A stretch of DNA of 64,000 bases, taken from the NCBI RefSeq assembly GCF_029319185.1, contig NZ_CP119754.1:1426001-1490000 (forward strand). The letters are read 5' to 3'. Each line of letters opens with the position of its first letter. Position 1 is the stretch's first letter. Made by a program: the position numbers and the translations under genes. This document shows, piece after piece, positions 33,882 through 43,519 of this stretch. The notes beneath the pieces are model-generated. The model worked only from the letters and a program-made list of their open reading frames with translations, was not told the DNA's origin and ran no database searches. Origin of the DNA: Superficieibacter sp. HKU1. GTDB lineage: Bacteria; Pseudomonadota; Gammaproteobacteria; Enterobacterales; Enterobacteriaceae.

Positions 33882-35075
33882 GTGGTGAGTTTATCTACGG
33901 GTAGCGATGCCTGGTGGGAAACCCAAACGGGTCCGCACATTACGCGCGAAGGGGACAACTATCGGGTCACATTCCGCTGGCGCGATCCCGGCGGAGCACA
34001 ATCCCTGGTGCGACGGGTGTGGATTTATATCACTGGCGTCACCGATCATCACCAGAACGCTGTCCCGCAGACCCTGCAACGCATCCCTGACACCGACGTC
34101 TGGCAGTGGCAGACGCTTCTCGCACCCGACTGGCGGGGCAGCTACTGCTTTATTCCTTCTGAACACGACGGCGATTTTTCGCCTGGCGTCTTTATTGACG
34201 GCGCGCCGGATCGGATGGCGCTGCGTGAAGGGTGGCGCAAATTGTTGCCGCGCGCGGTGGCCGATCCGCTGAATAAGCAGAGCTGGAGAGGCGGTCGCGG
34301 GCATCCGGTTTCTGCGCTGGAAATGCCTGAAGCGCCAGTCCAGCCCGGCTGGAATGCCCCGGCGCAGCAATGGCCTGCTCCGCAATTGATGGAATGGCGC
34401 AGCGCACGGTTAGGTAATAGGCGCCGGGTGTGGGTATTCGCCCCCGGCGAGGACAATACCGACCGCCCGCTGGTTATCCTGCTGGACGGCCAGTTCTGGG
34501 CTGAAAGTATGCCGGTCTGGCCCGCGTTAACGGCGCTGACCGATGACGGCCAGCTTCCCGCCGCCGTTTACGTGCTGATTGACGTCATTGATACCGCGCA
34601 TCGCAGCGTCGAGCTGCCGTGCAATCCTGACTTCTGGCTGGCGGTCCAGCAGGAACTGTTGCCGCAGGTTAATACCGTCGCGCCGTTCAGCGATCGTGCC
34701 GACAAAACGGTGGTCGCCGGGCAGAGTTTTGGCGGGCTGTCGTCATTATTCGCCGCGCTGCACTGGCCGGAGCGCTTTGGCTGCGCGCTGAGCCAGTCGG
34801 GATCGTACTGGTGGCCGCATCGCGGCGGTAAGCACACCGGCGAGCTTGAAGCGCAAATCGCGCGCGGCGATCTGACGCCGAACGGGCTGAGACTGGTACT
34901 GGAAGCGGGCGTGCGTGAACCGATTATTCTGCGCGCCAACCAGGCGATGCGCGAACAGCTTCAGCAGGCCGGACAGCCGGTAGAGTGGCGACAGGTGGAA
35001 GGCGGTCACGATGCGCTGTGCTGGCGCGGCGGGCTGACCTCGGGCCTGATTTATCTTTTGCAGCCGCAGTCATAA
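33882..35075 (+). CDS. fes: Enterochelin (enterobactin) esterase
   Basis: Fes (397 aa) hydrolyses ferric enterobactin in the cytoplasm to release iron. The N-terminal domain carries WVYITGVTDHH-like and QWQTLLAPDWRGSYCFIP segments as in E. coli; the alpha/beta-hydrolase domain has the nucleophile motif GQSFGG (Ser282) and the final catalytic region VEGGHDALCWR. The start is a GTG at 33882; the nearby ATG at 33880 is out of frame. The N-terminal 15 residues differ from E. coli. It begins the fes-ybdZ-entF transcript. Confidence 0.96.
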   Translation: MVSLSTGSDAWWETQTGPHITREGDNYRVTFRWRDPGGAQSLVRRVWIYITGVTDHHQNAVPQTLQRIPDTDVWQWQTLLAPDWRGSYCFIPSEHDGDFSPGVFIDGAPDRMALREGWRKLLPRAVADPLNKQSWRGGRGHPVSALEMPEAPVQPGWNAPAQQWPAPQLMEWRSARLGNRRRVWVFAPGEDNTDRPLVILLDGQFWAESMPVWPALTALTDDGQLPAAVYVLIDVIDTAHRSVELPCNPDFWLAVQQELLPQVNTVAPFSDRADKTVVAGQSFGGLSSLFAALHWPERFGCALSQSGSYWWPHRGGKHTGELEAQIARGDLTPNGLRLVLEAGVREPIILRANQAMREQLQQAGQPVEWRQVEGGHDALCWRGGLTSGLIYLLQPQS

Positions 35076-35087
35076 CGGGAGTGGGCG

Positions 35088-35291
35088 ATGCAATTCAGTA
35101 ATCCTTTCGATAATCCGCAGGGACAATTTTATCTTCTGCAAAATGTGCATCAGCAGTTCAGCCTCTGGCCGCAGCACTGTGCATTGCCGGACGGCTGGAA
35201 CGTTATCTGCGAGCCGCAATCCCGGCAGGCCTGTGATGACTGGCTCGCTGCCCACTGGACCATATTAAAACCTGCGCAATTTGCCCGTTAA
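35088..35291 (+). CDS. ybdZ: MbtH-like protein, adenylation-domain partner of EntF
   Basis: Small protein (67 aa) of the MbtH family. The diagnostic pattern is visible: NPFDNP near the start, FSLWPQHCALPDGW in the middle and a C-terminal helix with WLAAHW. MbtH-like proteins bind the adenylation domain of partner synthetases and support its folding and activity; YbdZ serves EntF. It lies between fes and entF with 12 and 10 bases of spacing, in the standard order. Confidence 0.95.
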   Translation: MQFSNPFDNPQGQFYLLQNVHQQFSLWPQHCALPDGWNVICEPQSRQACDDWLAAHWTILKPAQFAR

Positions 35292-35301
35292 GGAATTTGT
35301 T

Positions 35302-38300
35302 ATGACCCTCCGTCTGCCGCTGGTAGCCGCTCAGCCTGGGATCTGGATGGCTGAAAAACTCTCCACGCTGCCGAACGCCTGGAGCGTGGCGCACTACGTT
35401 GAACTCCACGGCGAACTGGACGCCGCCCTGCTGCAAAAGGCGATTATTACCGGGATGATGCAGGCCGACACCCTGCGCATGCGCTTTACGGAAGACGAGG
35501 GCGACGTCTGGCAGTGGGTCGATGAGCAGGCCGAATTTTCGCTCCCCGCGTTACGCGATCTGCGCGGGCAGGCCGATCCGCACCAGGCCGCGCTGGCGCA
35601 AATGCAGGCGGATTTACACCAGAATCTGCGCGCGGATAGCGGTAATGCGCTGGTGTGTCACCAGATTATCCAGGTCGGCGATCGTTGCTGGTACTGGTAT
35701 CAGCGCTATCATCACCTGCTGGTTGATGGCTTTAGTTTTCCGGCCATCACCCGCCAGATTGCGGCGATTTATCGCGCCTGGCAGCGGGGCGAACCCACGC
35801 CCGAATCGCCCTTTACCCCCTTTGCTGAAGTGGTGGAGGAGTACCAACGCTATCGCGATAGCGACGCCCGGACGCGCGATGCACAATTCTGGGCGGAACA
35901 ACGCCGCCAGCTTCCTGCACCCGCTTCCCTCTCTCCGGCACCGCTGCCGGGCAGGGCGGCGAGTACTGACATTCTGCGCCTGAAGCTCAGCGCGAGCCGG
36001 ATGGCGTTTAATCAGCTTGCCGCCGCCGCGCCTCACTGCCAGCGGGCGGATCTCGCTCTGGCGCTGGCCGCGCTGTGGCTGGGACGACTGTGCGGACGCA
36101 ACGATTACGCCGCCGGGTTTATCTTTATGCGGCGGATGGGTTCGGCGGCGCTGTCCGCCACCGGACCGGTGCTGAACGTGCTGCCGCTGGCGGTGACTAT
36201 CGATCCGGCTGAGACGCTGCCCGAACTGGCGACGCGTCTTGCCGGGCAGCTTAAAAAAATGCGTCGCCACCAGCGTTATGACGCCGAGCAAATTCTCCGC
36301 GACAGTGGACGTGCTGCGGGTGATGAGCCGCTGTTTGGCCCGGTATTTAATATCAAAGTTTTTGAGTATCAGCTGGATCTCGACGGCATCACGGCGACCA
36401 CCCATACGCTGGCAACCGGTCCGGTGAACGATCTCGAACTGGCGCTGTTCCCGGATGAGGAGGGTGGGCTGTCGCTGGAAGTGCTGGCTAATCAACAGCG
36501 CTATGACGAGGCGAGCCTGACCGAGCATGTCGCCCGGCTTGATGCGCTGCTCACCCAGTTTGCCGCTTCTCCACAGTTGCGCTGCGGCGAGGCAGAACTG
36601 ATTTCGGCTGAGGAACGCCAGCGGATCGCCCGGATTAACCATACCGCGCGCGATCTGCCGCTGACTACCTTAAGCGCGCTGGTGGCAGCGCAGGCGCACC
36701 AAACGCCGGACGCGCCAGCGCTGGCCGATGCGCAGTATCAGCTTAGCTACCGCGAAATGCGCCAGCAGGTAACGGCGCTGGCGCTGATGCTGCGCGAGAA
36801 CGGGGTAAAACCCGGCGACAGCGTGGCGGTCGCCCTGCCGCGCTCGGTATTTTTAACGCTCGCGCTGCACGCCATCGTGGAGGCAGGCGCGGCCTGGCTA
36901 CCGCTGGATACCGGCTACCCGGACGAGCGGTTGCGCATGATGCTGGAGGATGCCCGTCCGCAGCTGCTGTTAACTTCGGACGATCAGCGCCACCGCTTCA
37001 GCGATTTACCGGATCTGCAAACGATCTGCTATGACGCGCCGCTGCCGCCGTCGGACGCGCCGCCATTGCGCCTTTCACGCCCTGAGCACACCGCCTATAT
37101 CATCTTTACTTCCGGCTCCACCGGACGCCCGAAAGGCGTAATGGTAGGGCAGACGGCCATCGTTAACCGCCTGCTGTGGATGCAGGATCATTATCCGCTG
37201 AGCGCCGACGATGTGGTGGCGCAGAAAACGCCGTGCAGCTTCGACGTCTCGGTGTGGGAGTTCTTCTGGCCGTTTATCGCGGGCGCAAGCCTGGTGATGG
37301 CAGAGCCTGAAGCCCATCGCGATCCGCTCGCCATGCAGCGTTTCTTTGCGCACTACGGCGTGACCACCACCCACTTTGTGCCATCGATGCTGGCGGCGTT
37401 TGTTGCCTCGCTGGATCCCACCGATGCCGCCGAACGGTGCCAGTCCCTCCGGCGTGTATTTTGTAGCGGAGAAGCGCTGCCCACCGCGCTGTGTCGCGAG
37501 TGGGAACAGCTTACCGGCGTGCCGCTGCACAACCTTTACGGCCCTACCGAGGCGGCGGTGGACGTGAGCTGGTATCCGGCGTACGGGCCGGAACTGGCGG
37601 CGGTGCAGGGGAACAGCGTGCCGATCGGCTGGCCGGTTTGGAATACCGGGCTGCGCATTCTGGATGCGATGATGCGCCCGGTGCCGCCGGGCGTGGCGGG
37701 CGATCTTTACCTCACCGGCATCCAGCTGGCGCAGGGATATCTGGGACGTCCCTATCTCACCGCCAGCCGCTTTATTGCCGATCCCTTTGCCCCCGGCGAT
37801 CGGATGTACCGCACGGGCGACGTCGCCCGCTGGCTGGATAACGGCGCGGTGGAATATCTGGGGCGCAGCGACGACCAGCTGAAAATCCGCGGCCAGCGTA
37901 TTGAGCTGGGCGAGATCGACCGCGTTATGCAGTCGCTGCCGGGAGTGGCACAGGCCGTGGCCCATGCCTGCGTATTTAACGAGGCGACGGCCGTGGGCGG
38001 CGATGCCCGCCAGCTTGTCGGCTATCTGGTGTTTGAGTCCGGACTGCCCGAGGAGACTGACGCGCTGTCTGAACAGCTGCGTCAACGTTTACCGCCGCAT
38101 ATGGTGCCCGTCGTGCTGATCCCATTGAGCGAATTACCGCTCAGCGCCAACGGCAAGCTGGACCGCAAAGCGCTGCCGCTGCCAGTGCTGTCGGCAAAAA
38201 ATCCGCGCCGCGCGCCGCTTCCCGGCACGGAGATGGCTGTAGCGCACGCGTTTTCACAGCTGTTAGGCTGTGAGGTAAATGATGTGGACGCGGATTTCTT

Positions 38301-39186
38301 CGCCCTCGGCGGCCACTCGCTGCTGGCGATGCGGCTGGCGGCACAGTTGAGCCGCCAGTTTGCCCGCGAGGTTACGCCGGGGCAGATTATGGTCGCGTCA
38401 ACCGTGGGTAAACTGAGCGCGCTGCTGGATGCAGCTTCAGGCGATGAACAGGTTTCGCGGCTGGGTTACGAGCCGCTGCTGCCGCTGCGTGAAAGCCACG
38501 GCCCGACACTGTTCTGCTTCCACCCGGCGTCCGGCTTCGCCTGGCAGTTTAGCGTGCTGTCGCGCTATCTCCCGGCGCGCTGGTCAATTACCGGCATCCA
38601 GTCGCCGCGTCCGCACGGTCCGATGGCGACGGCGGACACGCTGGATGACGTTTGCGAACATCATCTTGCCACGCTGCTGGCGCAGCAGCCGCACGGTCCG
38701 TACTACCTGTTTGGCTACTCGCTCGGCGGAACGCTGGCGCAGGGTATTGCCGCCCGGCTCCGGCAAAGGGGAGAGGAGGTGGCGTTCCTCGGCCTGCTCG
38801 ATACCTGGCCGCCGGAAACGCAGAACTGGGCGGAAAAAGAGGCCAACGGGCTGGATCCTGAGGTACTGGCGGAAATCGCCCGCGAACGCGAAGCCTTTAT
38901 CGCCGCTCAGCAGGGGCAGGGTTCCAGCGAGCTGTTCACGGCCATCGAAGGTAATTACGCCGACGCGGTACGCCTGCTTACCACCGCGCACAGCGCGCGC
39001 TTTGATGGCAAAGCCACGCTATTCGTCGCCGAACGCACGCTGGCAAAAGGCATGGACCCGCACCGCGCCTGGTCGCCGTGGGTCGGCGAGCTGGACGTGT
39101 ACCGCCAGGACTGCGCCCACGTGGAGATAATTACGCCGCAGGCGTTTGAGTCGATAGGGCCGGTGTTGAGGGAGATTTCGGGGTAA
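35302..39186 (+). CDS. entF: Enterobactin synthase component F (non-ribosomal peptide synthetase)
   Basis: EntF (1294 aa) activates L-serine and condenses three DHB-Ser units into enterobactin. Domains in order: condensation (about 1-430, HHLLVDG), adenylation (about 450-960, FTSGSTGRPKGV, NLYGPTEAAVD, YRTGD), peptidyl carrier (LGGHSLLAM, phosphopantetheine Ser1006) and thioesterase (GYSLGG, Ser1140, with the final His in DCAHVE). Length and order match E. coli EntF. I start at 35302, ten bases after ybdZ, with AAGGA upstream, since the product then begins TLRLPLVAAQPG like E. coli. A hairpin follows the stop. Confidence 0.97.
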   Translation: MTLRLPLVAAQPGIWMAEKLSTLPNAWSVAHYVELHGELDAALLQKAIITGMMQADTLRMRFTEDEGDVWQWVDEQAEFSLPALRDLRGQADPHQAALAQMQADLHQNLRADSGNALVCHQIIQVGDRCWYWYQRYHHLLVDGFSFPAITRQIAAIYRAWQRGEPTPESPFTPFAEVVEEYQRYRDSDARTRDAQFWAEQRRQLPAPASLSPAPLPGRAASTDILRLKLSASRMAFNQLAAAAPHCQRADLALALAALWLGRLCGRNDYAAGFIFMRRMGSAALSATGPVLNVLPLAVTIDPAETLPELATRLAGQLKKMRRHQRYDAEQILRDSGRAAGDEPLFGPVFNIKVFEYQLDLDGITATTHTLATGPVNDLELALFPDEEGGLSLEVLANQQRYDEASLTEHVARLDALLTQFAASPQLRCGEAELISAEERQRIARINHTARDLPLTTLSALVAAQAHQTPDAPALADAQYQLSYREMRQQVTALALMLRENGVKPGDSVAVALPRSVFLTLALHAIVEAGAAWLPLDTGYPDERLRMMLEDARPQLLLTSDDQRHRFSDLPDLQTICYDAPLPPSDAPPLRLSRPEHTAYIIFTSGSTGRPKGVMVGQTAIVNRLLWMQDHYPLSADDVVAQKTPCSFDVSVWEFFWPFIAGASLVMAEPEAHRDPLAMQRFFAHYGVTTTHFVPSMLAAFVASLDPTDAAERCQSLRRVFCSGEALPTALCREWEQLTGVPLHNLYGPTEAAVDVSWYPAYGPELAAVQGNSVPIGWPVWNTGLRILDAMMRPVPPGVAGDLYLTGIQLAQGYLGRPYLTASRFIADPFAPGDRMYRTGDVARWLDNGAVEYLGRSDDQLKIRGQRIELGEIDRVMQSLPGVAQAVAHACVFNEATAVGGDARQLVGYLVFESGLPEETDALSEQLRQRLPPHMVPVVLIPLSELPLSANGKLDRKALPLPVLSAKNPRRAPLPGTEMAVAHAFSQLLGCEVNDVDADFFALGGHSLLAMRLAAQLSRQFAREVTPGQIMVASTVGKLSALLDAASGDEQVSRLGYEPLLPLRESHGPTLFCFHPASGFAWQFSVLSRYLPARWSITGIQSPRPHGPMATADTLDDVCEHHLATLLAQQPHGPYYLFGYSLGGTLAQGIAARLRQRGEEVAFLGLLDTWPPETQNWAEKEANGLDPEVLAEIAREREAFIAAQQGQGSSELFTAIEGNYADAVRLLTTAHSARFDGKATLFVAERTLAKGMDPHRAWSPWVGELDVYRQDCAHVEIITPQAFESIGPVLREISG

Positions 39187-39190
39187 AAAG

Positions 39191-39210
39191 TTGCCGGGGA
39201 GACCCGGCAA
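39191..39210 (+). terminator. Hairpin after entF
   Basis: TTGCCGGG (39191-39198) and its complement (39203-39210) with a GAGA tetraloop start five bases after the entF stop. No T run follows, but the position fits the end of the fes-ybdZ-entF transcript. Confidence 0.55.
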
Positions 39211-39246
39211 TGAAAAACAGCAATATCAAAAGGTTATTCGAAATTT

Positions 39247-39277
39247 GTAGGCCTGTGCAAGCGCAGCGCTGCCAGGC
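39247..39277. repeat. Single degenerate REP element
   Basis: GTAGGCCTGTGCAAGCGCAG and the following GCTGCCAGGC resemble the inverted REP at 15046-15075 but both arms have changed together (CTG with CAG instead of CGG with CCG), keeping the stem. It lies between entF and the convergent fepC. Confidence 0.65.
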
Positions 39278-39321
39278 ATGGTTCCACAGTATAACGTCCG
39301 GCAACAGCCTGAGATCGCTTC

Positions 39322-40128
39322 TTACTCCTGCACACCCCTTCGCCCCAGCGGTACCACCAGCGGCGTTCCCGCTACCGGGTCATCGATAATCACGCACTTC
39401 ATGCCGTAGATCCTCTCAATCAGCTCCGCCGTGACGATCTCCTTGGGCGCGCCCTCGGCGACAATTTTGCCTTCCAGCAGGGCAATCAAATGCGTGGCGT
39501 AGCGACAGGCCTGATTGAGATCGTGCAGCACCGCCGCCAGAGTGTAGCCTTTCTCGCGGTTCAGCTCGCTCAGCAGTTCCAGCAACTCAATCTGATGGCT
39601 GATGTCCAGCCAGGTAGTCGGCTCATCCAGCAGCATGATGGCGGTTTCCTGGGCCAGCACCATCGCAATCCATGCCCGCTGGCGCTGGCCGCCGGAGAGG
39701 GTATCGACATTCTGCCCGGCTAAATCAGTAATGCGGGTGGCCTGCATCGCACGGGTGACCGCCAGTTCATCCTCCTGACGCCAGCGGGTAAACAACGGCT
39801 GGTGCGGGTAGCGTCCCCGCGCTACCAGTTCCTGTACGGTAATATCACCGGGCGTGGTGGCATTCTGCGCCAGCAGGCCGATGCGTTTCGCCACCTCTTT
39901 ACTGGCGAAGCGCTGGATCTGCTCGCCGTCGAGGTACACCTGACCGTGCGTCGGCGTCATCAGACGGCTTAAAGTGCGCAGCAGCGTGGATTTGCCGCAG
40001 CCGTTCGGGCCGATAATCGCCGTGAAATGACCGTCGGGGATCGCTACGCTCAGCGATTCGGCGATGGTTTTTTTGCCGTAGGCCAGGGTCAACGTGTCGC
40101 CGTGCAGGCGGGTTGAGGTGTCGGTCAT
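39322..40128 (-). CDS. fepC: Ferric enterobactin ABC transporter ATP-binding protein
   Basis: FepC (268 aa) energises uptake of ferric enterobactin through FepD and FepG. Motifs: Walker A GPNGCGKST, signature LSGGQRQRAWIAMVLAQ, Walker B IMLLDEPTTWLD and switch VLHDLNQA. The ATG at 40128 overlaps the fepG stop as ATGA and gives a product starting TDTSTRLHGDTLTLAYGKK; a 47-residue upstream extension exists in frame but lies inside fepG. It ends the fepD-fepG-fepC operon. In E. coli fepE lies after it; here it does not. Confidence 0.97.
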   Translation of the reverse strand: MTDTSTRLHGDTLTLAYGKKTIAESLSVAIPDGHFTAIIGPNGCGKSTLLRTLSRLMTPTHGQVYLDGEQIQRFASKEVAKRIGLLAQNATTPGDITVQELVARGRYPHQPLFTRWRQEDELAVTRAMQATRITDLAGQNVDTLSGGQRQRAWIAMVLAQETAIMLLDEPTTWLDISHQIELLELLSELNREKGYTLAAVLHDLNQACRYATHLIALLEGKIVAEGAPKEIVTAELIERIYGMKCVIIDDPVAGTPLVVPLGRRGVQE

Positions 40129-41117
40129 CTTTTGCGTGACTCCTGAATAAGTAACACGATGAGGTAGATACCGCCGAGGCTGACGGTGACCACGCCCACC
40201 GGAAGCTGGTAGGGCAGGAAAACGCGCTGGGCGCAGAAATCTGCGGCCAGCAGCAGTAGCGCGCCACACAGCGCCGACTGGGTTAAGCCCCAGCGCGCGG
40301 TGCCGCTGAGGCGGCGGGCAATGTGCGGCGCGACCAGGGCAATAAAGGAGATCGGTCCGGCGAGGGCGGTGGAGGCGGCGGTCAGCAGGACCGCGACCAG
40401 CATCAGCAGCAGGCGGGAGCGCTCAACGCTGATCCCCAGCGCGCAGGCGGTATCGTCGCCCATTTCCAGCAGCCGCAGCCGCCGTACCAGCAGGGTGGCG
40501 CAGGCCAGCATAATGAAAATCAGCGGCGCGGCAGGCCAGGTTTTGGCCCAGGTCAGCCCGTTGAGCGACCCGGCGTACCATAATCCGGCGGACAGCGCCG
40601 TCTCCAGCGACGCCTTCAGCAGTAGCCAGGTATTAAAGGCCATCAGCATGGCGCGAATGCCAATGCCGATAATAATCAGACGAAAGGTTTCAATGCCGTT
40701 GCGCCACGCCAGCGCCCACACGATAAGCGCGGTCAGAATGCCGCCGATCGTCGCTGCCAGGGTAATGGCGGTCAGATGCTGGCCAAAAAGCACCATCGCC
40801 ACCAGCACCCCACTCCAGGCGCCGGTGTTCAGGCCCATCACATCCGGGCTGCCGAGCGGGTTGCGCATCAGCGACTGGAAGATCGCCCCGCTTACCCCGA
40901 GCGCGGCTCCGGTCACCAGCGCCATCAGCACGCGCGGCAACCGCCATTCGTTGACCACCAGCGCAATGTTGCGCGGCGCATCGCCAGACAGCGCGGCCAG
41001 CACCTGAGCAGGTTGCAGCGTCACCGCACCGCTGCACAGGCTCCACAGGGCCAGCAGCAGGCTGGCTGCCAGCAGAATGAAAAAGCAGAAAATCAGACGG
41101 CGTGAAGGCGCGTTCAT
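40125..41117 (-). CDS. fepG: Ferric enterobactin ABC transporter permease
   Basis: FepG (330 aa) is one of two FecCD/BtuC-type permeases that carry ferric enterobactin across the inner membrane. Typical features are RLPRVLMALVTGAALGVSGA, FQSLMRNPLGSPDVMGLNTG and PISFIALVAPHIARRL. It overlaps fepD by four bases and fepC by four bases, showing one tightly coupled operon. Confidence 0.97.
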   Translation of the reverse strand: MNAPSRRLIFCFFILLAASLLLALWSLCSGAVTLQPAQVLAALSGDAPRNIALVVNEWRLPRVLMALVTGAALGVSGAIFQSLMRNPLGSPDVMGLNTGAWSGVLVAMVLFGQHLTAITLAATIGGILTALIVWALAWRNGIETFRLIIIGIGIRAMLMAFNTWLLLKASLETALSAGLWYAGSLNGLTWAKTWPAAPLIFIMLACATLLVRRLRLLEMGDDTACALGISVERSRLLLMLVAVLLTAASTALAGPISFIALVAPHIARRLSGTARWGLTQSALCGALLLLAADFCAQRVFLPYQLPVGVVTVSLGGIYLIVLLIQESRKR

Positions 41118-42121
41118 CGCAGACCTCCCGCCTGGCGGCGGCGAACCAGCCAGATCAGCACCGGCGCGCCGATAAACGCGCTGACCACCGAAACCCGCAG
41201 TTCACCCGGCACCAGCAGCCGTCCGAGAACATCAGCAAACAGCAGCAACGAGGGCGTCGCCAGCAGCGTGGCGGGTAGGGACCAGCGGTGATCGGCCCCC
41301 ATCAGCCAGCGGGACAGATGCGGCATCATCAGGCCGATAAAGGCAATCGGGCCGACGACCGCCGTCGCGCTGCCGCACAGGACGGTAATGACCAGCAAAC
41401 CGATGAGCTGGGTACGTGCGACTTTATTGCCCAGCGCGGTTGCCGTATCGCTGCCGAGGCTTAAGCTGTTCAGGCTACGACTGAGCAGCAGCGCCGCAGC
41501 GGCGGCAATCATGACCGGAATAACCACCACTTTCAGGGTTTGCAGGGTGCGAATATCCAGCGACCCTGCCTGCCAGAAACGCAGCCGATCGTAAACGTCC
41601 GGGTTAAGCAATGCGATGCCGCTGGAAAGGCCTTCCAGCACGGCGCTCAGCGCCACGCCCGCCAGCGTCAGGCGAACCGGGCTGAGCTGCCCTCCACCCT
41701 GACTGCCGGTAAAGGCGACCAGCAGCGTCGCCGCCAGCGCGCCGCAAAACGCCATTATGAGCAGCTCCTGTGGGGAGGCGATACCGAGCAGGGCGGCACC
41801 CAGCACGATAGCAAAACTGGCACCGGCGTTGACGCCGAGAATGCCGGGATCGGCCAGCGGATTGCGGGTAAGGGTCTGCATTAGCGCGCCCGCCAGTCCG
41901 AGGGCCGCGCCAGCCAGCAGTCCGGCAAGGGTGCGCGGCAGGCGCGCGTCAAGGACGATGGTGCAATCGGCGCTCTGGCAGGTTCCCGTCAGGGCATCCA
42001 CCACCACGGTAAAGGGCAAGGGTTTCGCGCCAGTGAGCAAACTGAGGGCGGCGGCGGCCAGCAATAATATCAATAGTCCCGGTAGCGCAATGGCCCGAAC
42101 CAGGGAAGGGGAGTGCGACAT
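41114..42121 (-). CDS. fepD: Ferric enterobactin ABC transporter permease
   Basis: FepD (335 aa) pairs with FepG. The segment GTCQSADCTIVLDARLPRTL followed by NPLADPGILGVNAGAS is almost as in E. coli. The ATG at 42121 has GGAAG upstream; the ATG four codons earlier lies over that site. It is the first gene of fepDGC and is divergent from entS across a strong Fur box. Confidence 0.97.
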   Translation of the reverse strand: MSHSPSLVRAIALPGLLILLLAAAALSLLTGAKPLPFTVVVDALTGTCQSADCTIVLDARLPRTLAGLLAGAALGLAGALMQTLTRNPLADPGILGVNAGASFAIVLGAALLGIASPQELLIMAFCGALAATLLVAFTGSQGGGQLSPVRLTLAGVALSAVLEGLSSGIALLNPDVYDRLRFWQAGSLDIRTLQTLKVVVIPVMIAAAAALLLSRSLNSLSLGSDTATALGNKVARTQLIGLLVITVLCGSATAVVGPIAFIGLMMPHLSRWLMGADHRWSLPATLLATPSLLLFADVLGRLLVPGELRVSVVSAFIGAPVLIWLVRRRQAGGLR

Positions 42122-42138
42122 AACAGCTTCCATTGCAT

Positions 42139-42163
42139 GATAATGATAGTAATTATCGTTATC
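42139..42163. promoter_or_regulatory. Fur box between fepD and entS
   Basis: GATAATGATAGTAATTATCG followed by TTATC is a close match to the 19-bp Fur consensus, with three overlapping hexamer repeats. It lies in the 144-base divergent region and should repress both fepDGC and entS when iron is sufficient. Confidence 0.9.
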
Positions 42164-42265
42164 GATCTTATTTGATTATGGTAGCATGTGCGGCGACAGA
42201 ATGGGTATACACAAAATCAATCACAATGCATTCTGCCGGAGAATGCATTACGTACAGGCACCGTA

Positions 42266-43516
42266 ATGAACCGACAATCCTGGCTACTGAATTTAAGCCT
42301 GCTAAAGACACATCCTGCTTTTCGCGCCGTTTTTCTCGCCCGCTTTATTTCTATTCTCTCGCTTGGTTTGCTGGGCGTGGCTGTCCCCGTGCAAATCCAG
42401 ATGATGACCCATTCTACCTGGCAGGTCGGACTTTCCGTCACGTTAACCGGCAGCGCGATGTTTATTGGCCTGATGGTCGGCGGCGTGCTGGCCGACCGCT
42501 ATGAGCGCAAAAAAGTGATCCTGCTGGCGCGCGGCACCTGCGGTATCGGCTTTATCGGCCTGTGCCTTAATGCGCTGTTGCCTGAGCCGTCACTGGTGGC
42601 GATCTATTTATTAGGTTTATGGGACGGCTTTTTCGCCTCGCTCGGCGTCACCGCGCTGCTGGCGGCAACGCCTGCGCTGGTCGGGCGGGAAAATCTGATG
42701 CAGGCCGGGGCGATTACCATGCTGACCGTGCGACTGGGATCGGTGATCTCGCCAATGCTGGGCGGCATCCTGCTGGCGAGCGGCGGCGTGGCGTGGAACT
42801 ACGGCCTGGCGGCGGCAGGCACCTTCATTACCCTGCTGCCGTTGCTGAGCCTGCCTGCGCTGCCGCCTCCGCCGCAGCCGCGCGAACATCCGCTGAAATC
42901 GCTGGTGGCTGGTTTTCAGTTTTTACTCCGCAGTCCGCTGATTGGCGGTATTGCGCTGCTCGGCGGGTTACTGACCATGGCAAGCGCCGTGCGGGTGCTG
43001 TATCCGGCGCTGGCGATTAACTGGCACATGTCCGCCGGACAAATAGGGTTATTATATGCCGCCATCCCGCTGGGCGCGGCACTGGGCGCATTGACCAGCG
43101 GCAGACTGGCGCAGCGCGAGCGACCGGGGCTGATTATGCTCGCCACTACAGTGGGATCGTTTCTGGCGATTGGCCTGTTTGCGCTGATGCCGTTCTGGAT
43201 ACTGGGCGCGCTGTGCCTGGCGCTGTTCGGCTGGCTGAGCGCCATCAGTTCGCTGCTGCAATATACGCTGATCCAGACCCAGACGCCGGAAAGTATGCTG
43301 GGTCGCATCAACGGATTATGGACGGCGCAAAACGTCACCGGCGATGCCATCGGCGCGGCGCTGCTGGGGGGACTCGGTGCCATTATGACGCCCGCGACCT
43401 CTGCCAGCGTCAGCGGGTTTGCGCTGGTGGCGACAGGCGCTGTGCTGCTGCTGGTGCTGAACGAATTGCGGCGCTTTCGCCAGTCGCCTCCCTCCGTGGA
43501 AGCCACCGGCAGCTAA
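42266..43516 (+). CDS. entS: Enterobactin exporter, major facilitator superfamily
   Basis: EntS (416 aa) exports enterobactin from the cytoplasm to the periplasm. It has twelve hydrophobic segments and long stretches as in E. coli: LLNLSLLKTHPAFRAVFLAR, GVLADRYERKKVILLARG and LLQYTLIQTQTPESMLGRIN. The ATG at 42266 gives the conserved start MNRQSWLLN; an in-frame ATG 26 codons earlier is unlikely. It converges on fepB with only three bases between the stops. Confidence 0.97.
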   Translation: MNRQSWLLNLSLLKTHPAFRAVFLARFISILSLGLLGVAVPVQIQMMTHSTWQVGLSVTLTGSAMFIGLMVGGVLADRYERKKVILLARGTCGIGFIGLCLNALLPEPSLVAIYLLGLWDGFFASLGVTALLAATPALVGRENLMQAGAITMLTVRLGSVISPMLGGILLASGGVAWNYGLAAAGTFITLLPLLSLPALPPPPQPREHPLKSLVAGFQFLLRSPLIGGIALLGGLLTMASAVRVLYPALAINWHMSAGQIGLLYAAIPLGAALGALTSGRLAQRERPGLIMLATTVGSFLAIGLFALMPFWILGALCLALFGWLSAISSLLQYTLIQTQTPESMLGRINGLWTAQNVTGDAIGAALLGGLGAIMTPATSASVSGFALVATGAVLLLVLNELRRFRQSPPSVEATGS

Positions 43517-43519
43517 TGC

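Noticed and set aside
37075..38085. 336-codon minus-strand frame opposite the entF adenylation domain
   Set aside because: Antisense shadow of EntF.
40129..40269. 47-residue N-terminal extension of FepC
   Set aside because: It lies inside fepG, has no ribosome site, and the ATG at 40128 forms the usual ATGA overlap.
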